From an uncultured Pelagibacteraceae bacterium (lineage in GTDB: Bacteria; Pseudomonadota; Alphaproteobacteria; Pelagibacterales; Pelagibacteraceae), in the NCBI GenBank assembly GCA_902561765.1, contig CACEQR010000009.1:1-60147 (forward strand): a stretch of 60,147 nt of DNA, given 5' to 3'. The notes beneath the pieces are model-generated. The model saw only the letters and a program-made list of their open reading frames with translations, did no database searches and was not told the origin of the DNA. Every line of letters starts with the position of its first letter. The stretch's first letter is position 1. Position numbers and translations under genes: made by a program. This document shows, one piece after another, positions 49,523-59,221 of this stretch.

Positions 49523-52369
49523 ATGTTATTGAAAGACTACTTTCCAAATTTAAATAAAAAATATCATAAAGTAAGTTTTAAAGGGATAGCGTTTAATTCT
49601 AGTCTAATTAAAAAGGGATATATTTTTTTTGCATTTAAAGGAAATAATACAGATGGAAATTTATTTATTAAAGATGCAATTAAAAATGGATCAAAAATAA
49701 TAATTTCTGATAAATTAAAAGAAAATGGTTGGAAAAATAATATTTTATTTTTAAATTTTAAAGACCCTAGAAAACTACTAGCTATATTTAGTTCAAGAAT
49801 TTTTCATAAAAAACCAAATAACTTGATAGCAGTTACTGGAACAAATGGAAAGTCTTCAGTAGCAAATTTTTATTTTCAAATTGCAAGTTTAAATAAAGTA
49901 AAGGCAGCCTCAATTGGAACATTAGGAATTAACGGTTTAAAAATAAAAAAAAATTTTTCAAATACTACTTTTGATTCAATTGAAATAAATAATATTTTAC
50001 AAAAATTAAAACAAAAAGAAATTAATAATGTTATTTTGGAAGCATCAAGCCATGGATTAAATCAGAATAGATTGTATGGATTAAAATTTGATGTCGGTAT
50101 ATTTACAAATTTATCAAGAGACCATTTAGATTATCATAAAACATTTCAAAATTATTTGAACTCAAAGTTAATATTATTTAGGAAATTGATGAAAAAAAAT
50201 TCATGCGCTATTTATGACGATAAGTTAAAAATTGCCTCAAATTTAAATAGAATTACAAAATCAAATAATATCAAAAAATTTACAATAGGAGGCTCTGCGT
50301 CAAGTATTGTAATCTTAAATCATCAATTTTTAAAAGATGAACAGAAAATAATATTTAAATTTAATAATAAGAAATATTCCTTTTCAACAAAATTAATTGG
50401 AAGGGTACAAATTAAAAATTTACTAATGGCTATCATAGCGGCAGTAAATAGTAAAATATCACTAGAAAAAATTTTAAAAATCACTAAAAAAATTAAACCA
50501 GTAAACGGCAGATTAGAAAAAATTGGAAGACTTAATAATAATGGAATTGTCGTTCTTGATTATGCACATACACCGGATGCTTTAGAAACCTGCATAAAAG
50601 ATATTAAGGAACAATTTAAATTAAGAAAAATTAATTTAGTATTCGGATGTGGAGGTGATAGGGACAAACCTAAAAGAAAAATAATGGGCAGAATTGCTAA
50701 TAAATACTGTAACAAAATATATTTAACAGATGACAATCCAAGAAATGAAGATCCAAAAATAATAAGAAGAGATGTAAAATCTAATATTTTAAAAAATAAA
50801 TTATTAGAGATCCCCTCAAGAGAAAGAGCAATAAAATCAGCGATTTTGGATATTAAGTCAAACGATGTAGTTATTGTTGCAGGAAAAGGGCATGAGATCT
50901 TCCAAGAGTATTCTTCTAAAAAGTATTTCTCAGATAAGAATTGTATCAAAAAATATATTAAACAGAAAAATAAAACTTTAAACAAGAATTGGAAGTCTAA
51001 TATTATTTCAGAAGTCACAAAAAAAAAAATTGGAAAAAATATAAAGATTAACGAAGCTTCAATTGATTCAAGAAAAATAAAAATAAATAATATTTTCTTT
51101 GGCATAAAAGGAAAAAATTTTGATGGTAATAAATTTGTTGATCAAGCTTCACGAAATGGAGCATCAATCTCAATCATCGAAGGTAAATTTAAGAATAAAA
51201 TCAAAAATAAAATATATGTTAAAAATTCTTTAAAAATATTTTCGGAAAGTGCTAAATTAGTAAGAATATCATCTGGTATTACCTCTGTAGCAATCACAGG
51301 ATCTGCGGGCAAAACTTCCTTAAAGGAGATGCTGGGTCAAATGATAAGTAAATTATGTCAAACATCTTATTCAAAAAGATCTTTTAATAATAAATATGGG
51401 GTCCCAATTTCTTTATTTAATATTAATAAGGGAGATAAAATAGGTATCTTCGAAGTAGGGATGAATAAAAGAGGAGAAATTGATCTTCTAACTAAAAATA
51501 TATTACCTAACATTGGAGTAATTACAAACATATCTTATGCTCACATTGAAAATTTTAAAAATTTAAAGAGTATAGCCCAAGCAAAATCAGAAATAATAAA
51601 TAATATAGTAGAAAATGGAACAATCATATTGAATGCTGATGATCAGTTTTTTAATTTTTTTAAATCAAAAGCTAAAAAAAAAAAGTTAAGAATAATTTCT
51701 TTTGGAATAAAAAATAAGTCGAATTTAAGTTTAATTAAAATAAAAAATGAAAAAAACAATTGTATTCTTTTCATAAATTACAATAATTCAAAATTAATAT
51801 TTTCAATTAAAAAGAATTTAGAAAATTATATTTATAATATTTTATCAACTTTAGCTGTAATTTCAGTTTTCTTCGATTTGCATGAACTAAATAAATTTTT
51901 TTTCAATGACTATAAATTTCCAGAGGGAAGAGGAGATATAAAATTAATTAATTTAAAAGAAAAAAAAATCAATTTAATTGATGAGAGTTATAATTCTAAT
52001 CCGTTATCTCTAAAATTCGCTTTAAATAAACTAAATAATTTAAATGCTTATTCAAAAAGAAAATTAATTTTATTAGGAGATATGTTAGAACTTGGTAAAC
52101 ATTCTAAAAAATTTCATAGGAAAGCTGCTGAATTTATTAATCATACTGAAATTGATAAAGTTTATGTTTATGGCAAAGATGTAATCGAAACATTTAACAA
52201 AATTAGACCACAAAAAAGAGGAAAAATATTAAATTCAAAAGAGGATATATTAAATTTTATGATAAAAGACATTAAGAATGGCGAATATCTAATGATCAAA
52301 GGTTCAAATTCAACTGGATTAAATAGAATAAGTCAAAACTTGAAAAAAGGTAAACTAAATGCTTTTTAG
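49523..52369 (+). CDS. murEF: Fused MurE-MurF peptidoglycan ligase
   Basis: 948 residues in one frame. MurE (about 1-480) has P-loop VTGTNGKSSVA at ~104, TNLSRDHLDYH, the carbamylated-Lys region, and DNPRNEDP at ~403, whose DNPR form marks meso-diaminopimelate addition. MurF (about 490-948) begins INEASIDSRKIKINNIFFG, with P-loop ITGSAGKTSLKE at ~591, FEVGMNKRGEIDLL and LLGDMLELGKHS. The protein would add meso-DAP and then D-Ala-D-Ala to UDP-MurNAc peptides. There is no stop between the halves. Length is about the sum of the two enzymes. Confidence 0.9.
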   Translation: MLLKDYFPNLNKKYHKVSFKGIAFNSSLIKKGYIFFAFKGNNTDGNLFIKDAIKNGSKIIISDKLKENGWKNNILFLNFKDPRKLLAIFSSRIFHKKPNNLIAVTGTNGKSSVANFYFQIASLNKVKAASIGTLGINGLKIKKNFSNTTFDSIEINNILQKLKQKEINNVILEASSHGLNQNRLYGLKFDVGIFTNLSRDHLDYHKTFQNYLNSKLILFRKLMKKNSCAIYDDKLKIASNLNRITKSNNIKKFTIGGSASSIVILNHQFLKDEQKIIFKFNNKKYSFSTKLIGRVQIKNLLMAIIAAVNSKISLEKILKITKKIKPVNGRLEKIGRLNNNGIVVLDYAHTPDALETCIKDIKEQFKLRKINLVFGCGGDRDKPKRKIMGRIANKYCNKIYLTDDNPRNEDPKIIRRDVKSNILKNKLLEIPSRERAIKSAILDIKSNDVVIVAGKGHEIFQEYSSKKYFSDKNCIKKYIKQKNKTLNKNWKSNIISEVTKKKIGKNIKINEASIDSRKIKINNIFFGIKGKNFDGNKFVDQASRNGASISIIEGKFKNKIKNKIYVKNSLKIFSESAKLVRISSGITSVAITGSAGKTSLKEMLGQMISKLCQTSYSKRSFNNKYGVPISLFNINKGDKIGIFEVGMNKRGEIDLLTKNILPNIGVITNISYAHIENFKNLKSIAQAKSEIINNIVENGTIILNADDQFFNFFKSKAKKKKLRIISFGIKNKSNLSLIKIKNEKNNCILFINYNNSKLIFSIKKNLENYIYNILSTLAVISVFFDLHELNKFFFNDYKFPEGRGDIKLINLKEKKINLIDESYNSNPLSLKFALNKLNNLNAYSKRKLILLGDMLELGKHSKKFHRKAAEFINHTEIDKVYVYGKDVIETFNKIRPQKRGKILNSKEDILNFMIKDIKNGEYLMIKGSNSTGLNRISQNLKKGKLNAF

Positions 52370-53444
52370 TCTTTTTTCGAGCTTAGTCGAAATTTTTAGT
52401 TTTCTAAATGTTTTTAAATATTTGACTGTACGAACAGGTCTATCAATGTTTACTTCGATGACGGTAGTTTTTCTAGTTGGGGGACCATTAATCAATTATT
52501 TTTCTTCACATCAAATTCATGATCCAATTAGAGAAGATGGACCTAGCGAGCATATAGTCAAAAAAATAGGAACTCCCACTATGGGAGGTTTAATGATACT
52601 ACTTGGTATTTTCTCAGGAGTATTATTATGGGGTGACTTGTCAAATCCTTACAATTGGTTCTTAATATATATAGCAGGATCTTTTGGATTACTTGGGGCA
52701 TATGATGACTTTCAAAAAATAAAAAAAAATAATTCAAATGGTATTTCTTCAAAATTAAAAATTATAATTCAGATTGTTTTAGCATTAGGTGGAATTTATC
52801 TTCTTTATCTTTTTGGTGGATCAAATCAACTTGAAAACTTATATTTTCCATTTTTTAAAAATTTAGTAATTAACCTGGGCTGGTTTTTTATTCCATTTTA
52901 TTTATTTGTTATTGTAGGTTCATCTAATGCTGTTAACTTGACTGATGGACTGGATGGTTTAGCTACAGTTCCTGTTATATTAGTTGCAGCATGTTTTGCT
53001 TTTATTAGTTATGTTACAGGAAATATAGTTTTCTCAGAATATTTAAAAATTGTTTATATTGATGGTGTAGGAGAGGCATCTATTTTCTGTGGAGCAATAA
53101 TAGGATCTTGTCTCGGTTTCTTATGGTTTAATGCACCACCAGCAAAGATTTTTATGGGTGACACAGGCTCTTTAGCTTTAGGAGGTTCACTGGGAGCAGT
53201 TGGAATTATTACTAAACATGAAATTGTTCTTGCAATTACGGGTGGTCTATTTGTCTTAGAGGCAGTTTCGGTAATTGTACAAGTGATATCATTTAAACTA
53301 ACCGGTAGAAGAATATTTAAAATGGCACCAATTCACCATCATTTTGAAAAAAAAGGTTGGCCTGAGTCAACTGTGGTAATTAGATTTTGGATCATTTCAA
53401 TTATTCTGGCGATGATAGGTCTTGCAACTTTAAAATTAAGATAA
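52359..53444 (+). CDS. mraY: Phospho-MurNAc-pentapeptide transferase
   Basis: 361 residues, polytopic inner-membrane enzyme that makes lipid I from UDP-MurNAc-pentapeptide and undecaprenyl phosphate. The catalytic Asp pair lies in GAYDDFQKI; NAVNLTDGLDGLAT and FMGDTGSLALGGSLGA are the loop motifs; and the loop APIHHHFEKKGWPE binds nucleotide. It overlaps murEF by 11 bp and its stop shares a base with the murD ATG. Confidence 0.96.
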   Translation: MLFSLFSSLVEIFSFLNVFKYLTVRTGLSMFTSMTVVFLVGGPLINYFSSHQIHDPIREDGPSEHIVKKIGTPTMGGLMILLGIFSGVLLWGDLSNPYNWFLIYIAGSFGLLGAYDDFQKIKKNNSNGISSKLKIIIQIVLALGGIYLLYLFGGSNQLENLYFPFFKNLVINLGWFFIPFYLFVIVGSSNAVNLTDGLDGLATVPVILVAACFAFISYVTGNIVFSEYLKIVYIDGVGEASIFCGAIIGSCLGFLWFNAPPAKIFMGDTGSLALGGSLGAVGIITKHEIVLAITGGLFVLEAVSVIVQVISFKLTGRRIFKMAPIHHHFEKKGWPESTVVIRFWIISIILAMIGLATLKLR

Positions 53445-54748
53445 TGAATGAAAGTAAGATTAATTTTAAAAACAAAAAAATTTTAATTTATGGTTTTGGA
53501 AAATCTGGTATTTCTTGTTTTAATTTTTTAAAAGGCAATAATACCTGTACAATATATGACGATAACACAAAAAATATTCCAACTAGGTTTAAAAAAAAAT
53601 TAATTAATATTAAGAAATTATTAAATATAAGCTTTGATTTCATTGTTTTAAGTCCAGGAATAGATATCAATAAATGTAGAATTTCTGCTTATTTGAGCAG
53701 AAATAGGCCTAAAATTATCACAGAACTTGATATATTTGAAATCAGTTATCCAAAAATAAATAAAATAACAATCACTGGAACAAATGGTAAATCGACCACT
53801 TCAAAACTTTTACATGATCTTCTAAAAAATAATAAAATGGATGTAAGATTAACCGGCAATATTGGCTATCCAATTTTAATGGAAAAAAAAATAAAAAAAA
53901 ATACAATATTTGTAATTGAGGCGTCTTCATATCAACTTGATTATAGTCAGTATTTTAAGTCAAAATATTCTGTTATACTTAACCTAAATCCAGATCATCT
54001 AGAGAGACATGGAACCTTCAAAAATTATGTAAATGCAAAATTTAAAATAGTAAAATTGCAAACTAAAAATGACTACACTTTTATAGACAGCGAAAATAAA
54101 ATTCTTAATGAATTAGTAAAAAAACGAAAAATAAAATCTAAAGTTATAAAAATAGATTACTTTAAATATAAAAAATATTTTAGACTAATAGACAATATTT
54201 ATTTTAAAAATTCTAGTAATAGAAAAAATCTTAGTTTCATTTTCAATATTGCTAAGGTCTTAAAGATAAATTTTAAAACAGTTATAAGTACGGCTAATAA
54301 ATTTAAAGGATTAGATTTTAGACAACAAATAATATATCAATCGAGAAAATTATTAATCATTAACGACTCAAAATCTACAAGTTTTTCTTCTTCAGAACCA
54401 TTGCTGGAAAGTTATAAAAATATTTATTGGATTTTGGGAGGACTTGCAAAAAAAGGTGATAAATTTAAATTAAATAAAAAGTATTTCTCAAATATTAAAG
54501 CTTTTGTTTATGGTAAAGATAGAAATTTTTTGATTAATTCTTTACCAGGTAAAATTTTTTGTCAAAGCTCTCTAAGACTAAAAAAAATTTTAAAAAATTT
54601 AAAAAATAATATTAAAAATGACAATAGCAAAAAAGTAATCCTTTTTAGTCCTTCCGCAGCATCTTTTGATCAATTTAAAAACTTTGAGGAAAGAGGAAAA
54701 TTTTTTAATAAAAATATTAAATATATAATTAAAGAAGTAAGAAAATGA
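53444..54748 (+). CDS. murD: UDP-N-acetylmuramoylalanine--D-glutamate ligase
   Basis: 434 residues from the ATG at 53444. The frame is open further upstream but lies within mraY, and TAATG joining of the two genes marks this start. KKILIYGFGKSG begins the N-domain, ITITGTNGKSTTSKLL is the P-loop, and VIEASSYQLDYSQYF and LNPDHLERHGTF are MurD hallmarks. The late INDSKSTSFSSSEPLL and WILGGLAKKGD are the usual C-terminal motifs. It adds D-Glu to UDP-MurNAc-L-Ala in the cytoplasm. Confidence 0.95.
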   Translation: MNESKINFKNKKILIYGFGKSGISCFNFLKGNNTCTIYDDNTKNIPTRFKKKLINIKKLLNISFDFIVLSPGIDINKCRISAYLSRNRPKIITELDIFEISYPKINKITITGTNGKSTTSKLLHDLLKNNKMDVRLTGNIGYPILMEKKIKKNTIFVIEASSYQLDYSQYFKSKYSVILNLNPDHLERHGTFKNYVNAKFKIVKLQTKNDYTFIDSENKILNELVKKRKIKSKVIKIDYFKYKKYFRLIDNIYFKNSSNRKNLSFIFNIAKVLKINFKTVISTANKFKGLDFRQQIIYQSRKLLIINDSKSTSFSSSEPLLESYKNIYWILGGLAKKGDKFKLNKKYFSNIKAFVYGKDRNFLINSLPGKIFCQSSLRLKKILKNLKNNIKNDNSKKVILFSPSAASFDQFKNFEERGKFFNKNIKYIIKEVRK

Positions 54749-55854
54749 GTAATTATTTAGATAGCTTTTATCATTGGTGGAAAAATATAGATAAATTTCT
54801 GTTATTTTTAATTTTAGGATTATTTTTATTAGGTCTTTTTTTTTCATTGGTTTCTACTTCTCTAATAGCTTCAGATAAATTAGATACAAAATCATATTAT
54901 TTTTTTTTTAAACATTCTGTTTATATAACTCTGGCTATTTTCATTTTGATACTTTTCTCATTCTTGAATCAAAAAATCTTAACAAAATTTTCGTTTATTT
55001 TATTTTTGGTTACGTTTTTAAGTTTATTATTAGTTCCTTTTATAGGTATTGAAGTAAAAGGATCAAAAAGATGGTTAGATTTGTTTTTTTTACCAAGGTT
55101 TCAACCTGTTGAAATTATAAAGCCATTTTTTATAGTGACATTATCTTTAATGCTAACTATTCAGAGTAGAAGACTATATTTTAAATATTTTTTAAGCACT
55201 CTATTTCTTCTTCCAATTTTAATGTTGCTAGTTTATCAACCTGACATTGGGCAAACACTTTTAATAACAATGATCTGGCTAGCTCTAATTTTTGTATCTG
55301 GCATTAATATTTTTATATTTTTTGTATTTTTTCTATTGGCAGGTTCTATTGTGAGTTATCTAGTGATTTTTGTTCCTAAGTTCGAATATATAAAAATTAG
55401 ACTTTTAGCGTTTTTAGACTCAAATTCTGGCAATAATTATCAAGCAGAAAAAGCGAGTGATGCAATTATAAATGGGGGTTTTTTTGGCAAAGGTATTGGC
55501 GAAGGTTCTCTTAACTCAAGAGTTCCTGAAGCTCATACAGATTATATAGTATCTGTTATATCGGAAGAGTTTGGAGCAATTATTGTTATTGGTATTCTAT
55601 TTTTGTATCTAATTTTTTCTTATAAAGTTATCCAAAAAATAAATTTATTAAATGAAGATACTTACAAATTAATTTTGATTGGTTGCATCTCTTTAATATT
55701 ATTACAAACTTTTATACATGTGGGTGTTAACATAAGAATACTTCCAACAACAGGCATGACACTTCCATTCCTAAGCTATGGTGGTTCATCAATTGTTAGT
55801 ACAGCAATTGTCTCAGGTATAATTTTAAATTTAACAAAAAGAAAATTAAATTAA
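54745..55854 (+). CDS. ftsW: Septal peptidoglycan polymerase FtsW
   Basis: 369 residues of SEDS-family membrane protein. Many hydrophobic helices run from LLFLILGLFLLGLFFSLVS to the end. The catalytic-loop region GIEVKGSKRWLDLFFLPRFQPVEI, YQPDIGQTLLIT, and the late VPEAHTDYIVSVISEEFG and PTTGMTLPFLSYGGSSIV are diagnostic. It polymerises glycan strands with FtsI as partner. The start overlaps murD by 4 bp. Confidence 0.95.
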   Translation: MSNYLDSFYHWWKNIDKFLLFLILGLFLLGLFFSLVSTSLIASDKLDTKSYYFFFKHSVYITLAIFILILFSFLNQKILTKFSFILFLVTFLSLLLVPFIGIEVKGSKRWLDLFFLPRFQPVEIIKPFFIVTLSLMLTIQSRRLYFKYFLSTLFLLPILMLLVYQPDIGQTLLITMIWLALIFVSGINIFIFFVFFLLAGSIVSYLVIFVPKFEYIKIRLLAFLDSNSGNNYQAEKASDAIINGGFFGKGIGEGSLNSRVPEAHTDYIVSVISEEFGAIIVIGILFLYLIFSYKVIQKINLLNEDTYKLILIGCISLILLQTFIHVGVNIRILPTTGMTLPFLSYGGSSIVSTAIVSGIILNLTKRKLN

Positions 55855-55858
55855 CTTA

Positions 55859-56932
55859 ATGAAAAAAATACTTATTACAACTGGTGGATCAGGTGGTCAT
55901 GTGATTCCTTCGCTAAGTTTATATGACACTCTAAAAGATGATTTTGAAGTACATATTGTAACAGATGTTAGAGGATCTAAGTATATTAATAGTAGTTACA
56001 ATTTTTCATTAATTGATGTACCAAACATACTATCAAATTTATTTTTAATTCCATACAATTTAATAAAATTTTTTTTTTCAATATTTAAATCTTACAGATA
56101 TCTAAAAATAAATAATTTTAATATTTTAATTAGTACAGGTGGATATATGTCTATACCTTTGTCTTTGGCGTCATATTTAATGAAAATCAAAATTTTCGTT
56201 TTTGAACCCAACTCTATTTTAGGAAGAGCAAATAAATTAACTTTAAGTTTTGCAAAAAAAATTATTTGTTACGATATAAGTTTAAAAAAAATTCCTGAAA
56301 AACATCTAAAAAAAATATATTTAATCAAGCCATTGCTTAGGAAAGAAATCTATGAATATCAAAAAAATGTAAAAAAAACTCTTGAGTATCAAAAGAAAAT
56401 TTTAATTATAGGAGGAAGCCAAGGTGCAAAATTTTTTGATGATTTTATTTCAAAGATGATAATAAAACTATCTAAAACTCAAAATATAAAAGTTTTACAG
56501 CAGGTAACTGATCAAAAATCGAGAGAAAATCTAAAAAATCTATATATAAAAAATCAAATAGATCACGAATTATTTGATTTTGATGATAAATTATTAATAA
56601 AAGCTGTAAATTATGATTTAGCTATTACTCGTTCTGGCGCGTCAGTAGTTTCAGAATTAAGTTATCTGAATATTCCATTTGTGGCAATTCCATTTCCGTA
56701 TGCTAAAGATAATCATCAATACTATAATGCAGAATTTTATAAAAAAAAAAATTGTTGTTGGTTAATTATGCAAAAAGATATTAATGAAAATAATTTTATA
56801 AACTTGCTAAATAATATATTTGAAAATCAAAATGAATACTTTTCCAAAAAAAATAATTTAATTCAATTAACCAAAGAAGATACTTGGGAAAAAAATAAAG
56901 TTAAGCTAACTAAACTAATAAATGAAAATTGA
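55859..56932 (+). CDS. murG: UDP-GlcNAc:lipid I N-acetylglucosaminyltransferase
   Basis: 357 residues, GT-B fold. KKILITTGGSGGHVIPSLSL is the G-loop, ILISTGGYMSIPL and VFEPNSILGRANKL follow, and ILIIGGSQGAKFFDDF starts the C-domain. The UDP-GlcNAc part is AITRSGASVVSELSYLNIPFVAIPFPYAKDNHQ. It makes lipid II at the inner face of the membrane. Lys-rich, as the rest of the cluster. It overlaps murC by 11 bp. Confidence 0.95.
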   Translation: MKKILITTGGSGGHVIPSLSLYDTLKDDFEVHIVTDVRGSKYINSSYNFSLIDVPNILSNLFLIPYNLIKFFFSIFKSYRYLKINNFNILISTGGYMSIPLSLASYLMKIKIFVFEPNSILGRANKLTLSFAKKIICYDISLKKIPEKHLKKIYLIKPLLRKEIYEYQKNVKKTLEYQKKILIIGGSQGAKFFDDFISKMIIKLSKTQNIKVLQQVTDQKSRENLKNLYIKNQIDHELFDFDDKLLIKAVNYDLAITRSGASVVSELSYLNIPFVAIPFPYAKDNHQYYNAEFYKKKNCCWLIMQKDINENNFINLLNNIFENQNEYFSKKNNLIQLTKEDTWEKNKVKLTKLINEN

Positions 56933-58313
56933 TTTAGGAAAAAACGAGCTTATTCACTTTGTCGGTATTGGCGGTATAGGTATGAGTGGTTTAGCATTAA
57001 TTATGAATGGTTTAGGTTATAAAGTTCAAGGAAGCGATATTGCTTATAATAAAAATATTGAGAGATTAAATGATAAAAAAGTTAAAATATTTTTAAATCA
57101 TAAAAGAGAAAATATAAAAAAAACTACTGTTCTGGTTATTTCATCTGCAATCAAAAAAAATAATCCTGAAATTCAGGAAGCAATAAAAAAAAATTTACCA
57201 ATTTATACAAGAGGAGATATGTTGGGTCATATAGTTTCTTTCATGAGAAATGTCGTTGTCACTGGTTCACATGGAAAAACTACTACAACATCATTAGTAT
57301 CAAATATATTTTCGACTAGTAAATTAGATCCAACTATTATTAATGGTGGTGTTTTAAATTCTTTTGGTAATTCTGCTAAATTAGGAAAGAGTAATTGGTG
57401 TGTGACAGAGTCTGATGAATCAGACGGTAGTTTTTTAAAAATACCTTTTGTTTATTCTATTGTAACAAACTTAGATTATGAGCATTTAGATTATTATAAA
57501 AATATATCAAATCTAAAAAAAAGTTTTTTAGAATTTATAGAAAAAATACCTTCTGTTGGTAAAGGTTTTATTTGTAATGACGATAGAAATCTAAAAGATG
57601 TTCTGAATAAATCAAAAAATAAAAATTTTTATACTTATGGTGAAGATAAAACATCAAATTTTCAAATAATTAATATTAAACAAAACTTTAAATTATCTAG
57701 CTTTGATATGAAAATAAATATTCCAAGTAAAAAAAAAATTATTAAAAACATTAAACTTCCAATGATTGGAATTCATAATATAAGAAATGCAGCAGCAGCA
57801 GCAGCATTGACCTTTACAATTGGTCTACCTGAAAAATATATAAAATTGGGTCTTTTTAGTTTCAAAGGTGTTCAAAGGAGATTTACTCATTTATTTGACT
57901 ACTTTAAAGTAAGTTTTTATGATGATTATGCACATCATCCAACTGAAATAAGTTCAGTGTTAAGTGGAGTAAAGAGTGTGTACAAAAATAAAGAAATTGT
58001 ATGTGTATTTCAACCTCACAGAATTTCACGAGTAAAAAATTTAAAATATGAGTTTTCTAAGTGCTTTAAAATGGCAGATACTGTTTTATTATGCCCAATT
58101 TATAGTGCTAGTGAAAAAATAAAACTAAATTTTACTTATAACTCTTTTGCAAAACTAATAATAAAAAACTCCAAAGTAAGATTAATACAACTTGATGATG
58201 AACTTCAGTTAAAAAGGTTTGTTAAGCAGAATGCATTTGGCGAAAAAATTTATATAGGAATGGGAGCAGGATCAATATCTAACTGGATGAAAAATTTAAA
58301 AAATATTTTCTAA
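56922..58313 (+). CDS. murC: UDP-N-acetylmuramate--L-alanine ligase
   Basis: 463 residues. HFVGIGGIGMSGLALIM starts the N-domain, VTGSHGKTTTTSLV is the P-loop, and ESDESDGSF and NLDYEHLDYYKN are MurC hallmarks. DDYAHHPTEI is the C-domain motif. It adds L-Ala to UDP-MurNAc, the first step in building the stem peptide. Its stop shares one base with the murB ATG. A run of Ala codons (57787-57806) encodes AAAAAA in the N-to-C hinge. Confidence 0.96.
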   Translation: MKIDLGKNELIHFVGIGGIGMSGLALIMNGLGYKVQGSDIAYNKNIERLNDKKVKIFLNHKRENIKKTTVLVISSAIKKNNPEIQEAIKKNLPIYTRGDMLGHIVSFMRNVVVTGSHGKTTTTSLVSNIFSTSKLDPTIINGGVLNSFGNSAKLGKSNWCVTESDESDGSFLKIPFVYSIVTNLDYEHLDYYKNISNLKKSFLEFIEKIPSVGKGFICNDDRNLKDVLNKSKNKNFYTYGEDKTSNFQIINIKQNFKLSSFDMKINIPSKKKIIKNIKLPMIGIHNIRNAAAAAALTFTIGLPEKYIKLGLFSFKGVQRRFTHLFDYFKVSFYDDYAHHPTEISSVLSGVKSVYKNKEIVCVFQPHRISRVKNLKYEFSKCFKMADTVLLCPIYSASEKIKLNFTYNSFAKLIIKNSKVRLIQLDDELQLKRFVKQNAFGEKIYIGMGAGSISNWMKNLKNIF

Positions 58314-59221
58314 TGGAAATTGAAGATATAAAAAAATCTGCATTGTTTATAGATGGAAATATCTTTTTCGATCAAAGTATTAAAAATCTAAATTGGTTTA
58401 ATATAGGTGGAAGAACAAGAATTTTATTTAAACCAAATTCTTTAAAAGGTTTAATAGAATATCTTAAATTATATGATTTACGTGGGAAAATATTTATTTT
58501 AGGAAATGGTTCTAATGTGTTATTTGATGATGAAACCTATCAAGGAACTATCATTAAGTTGGGAAAAAATTTTTCCAAGATTTCTTTGTTAGATAAAACT
58601 ACAATTATTGCTGGAACTGCTGTTTCTCAAAAAAAGGTTTCAGAATTTGCGAGGGATAACAATATTTCTGGGTTAGAATTTATGTCATGTATACCAGGGT
58701 CTATTGGTGGTGGTATAAGAATGAATTCTGGCTGCTTTAAAAAAGAATTTAAAGATGTTCTTGTTTCAATCCAGTTAGTAGATTTTCAGGGAGTTGTAAA
58801 AAGTATACCAGCAAATAAAATCAATTTTAATTACAGGTCAATTGAGTTATCCAAAGACTTAATTTTTTTGAGTGCTACTTTTAAAGGAAGGGAAAGAGAT
58901 AGTCTAGAAATAAATAAATATATGAATGAATTAATAAAAAAAAAGGAAATGGCTCAACCAACCAAAATAAAGACTAGTGGAAGTACTTTTAAAAATCCAA
59001 TCAATCAAACTAATAAAAAAGTATGGGAATTGATCAGATCAAGCGTCTCTATCGAGAAAAGTTATGGGGATGCATTTATTTCTGAAAAACATGCAAACTT
59101 TTTTGTTAATAAAAAAAACGCAAAATCTAAAGATATGAAATCGTTAATTAATTTTGTAAAAGAAAAAGTCGAGAAAAATACAGGTGTAAAATTAGAATTA
59201 GAAATTGTTTTAGTTGAATAG
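58313..59221 (+). CDS. murB: UDP-N-acetylenolpyruvoylglucosamine reductase
   Basis: 302 residues, FAD enzyme that reduces enolpyruvyl-UDP-GlcNAc to UDP-MurNAc with NADPH. NWFNIGGRTRILFKPNS and ILGNGSNVLFDD are the FAD-binding parts; EFMSCIPGSIGGGIRMNSGCF includes the catalytic-region signature; and KTSGSTFKNPINQTNKKVW carries the proton-donor Ser region (type II-like short form). The stop overlaps the ddl GTG by one base. Confidence 0.95.
   Translation: MEIEDIKKSALFIDGNIFFDQSIKNLNWFNIGGRTRILFKPNSLKGLIEYLKLYDLRGKIFILGNGSNVLFDDETYQGTIIKLGKNFSKISLLDKTTIIAGTAVSQKKVSEFARDNNISGLEFMSCIPGSIGGGIRMNSGCFKKEFKDVLVSIQLVDFQGVVKSIPANKINFNYRSIELSKDLIFLSATFKGRERDSLEINKYMNELIKKKEMAQPTKIKTSGSTFKNPINQTNKKVWELIRSSVSIEKSYGDAFISEKHANFFVNKKNAKSKDMKSLINFVKEKVEKNTGVKLELEIVLVE

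Noticed and set aside
50560..51105. 181-residue open frame on the minus strand inside murEF
   Set aside because: It lies antisense to well-supported ligase coding and has a hydrophobic composition typical of the reverse of AT-rich Lys/Asn-coding DNA.
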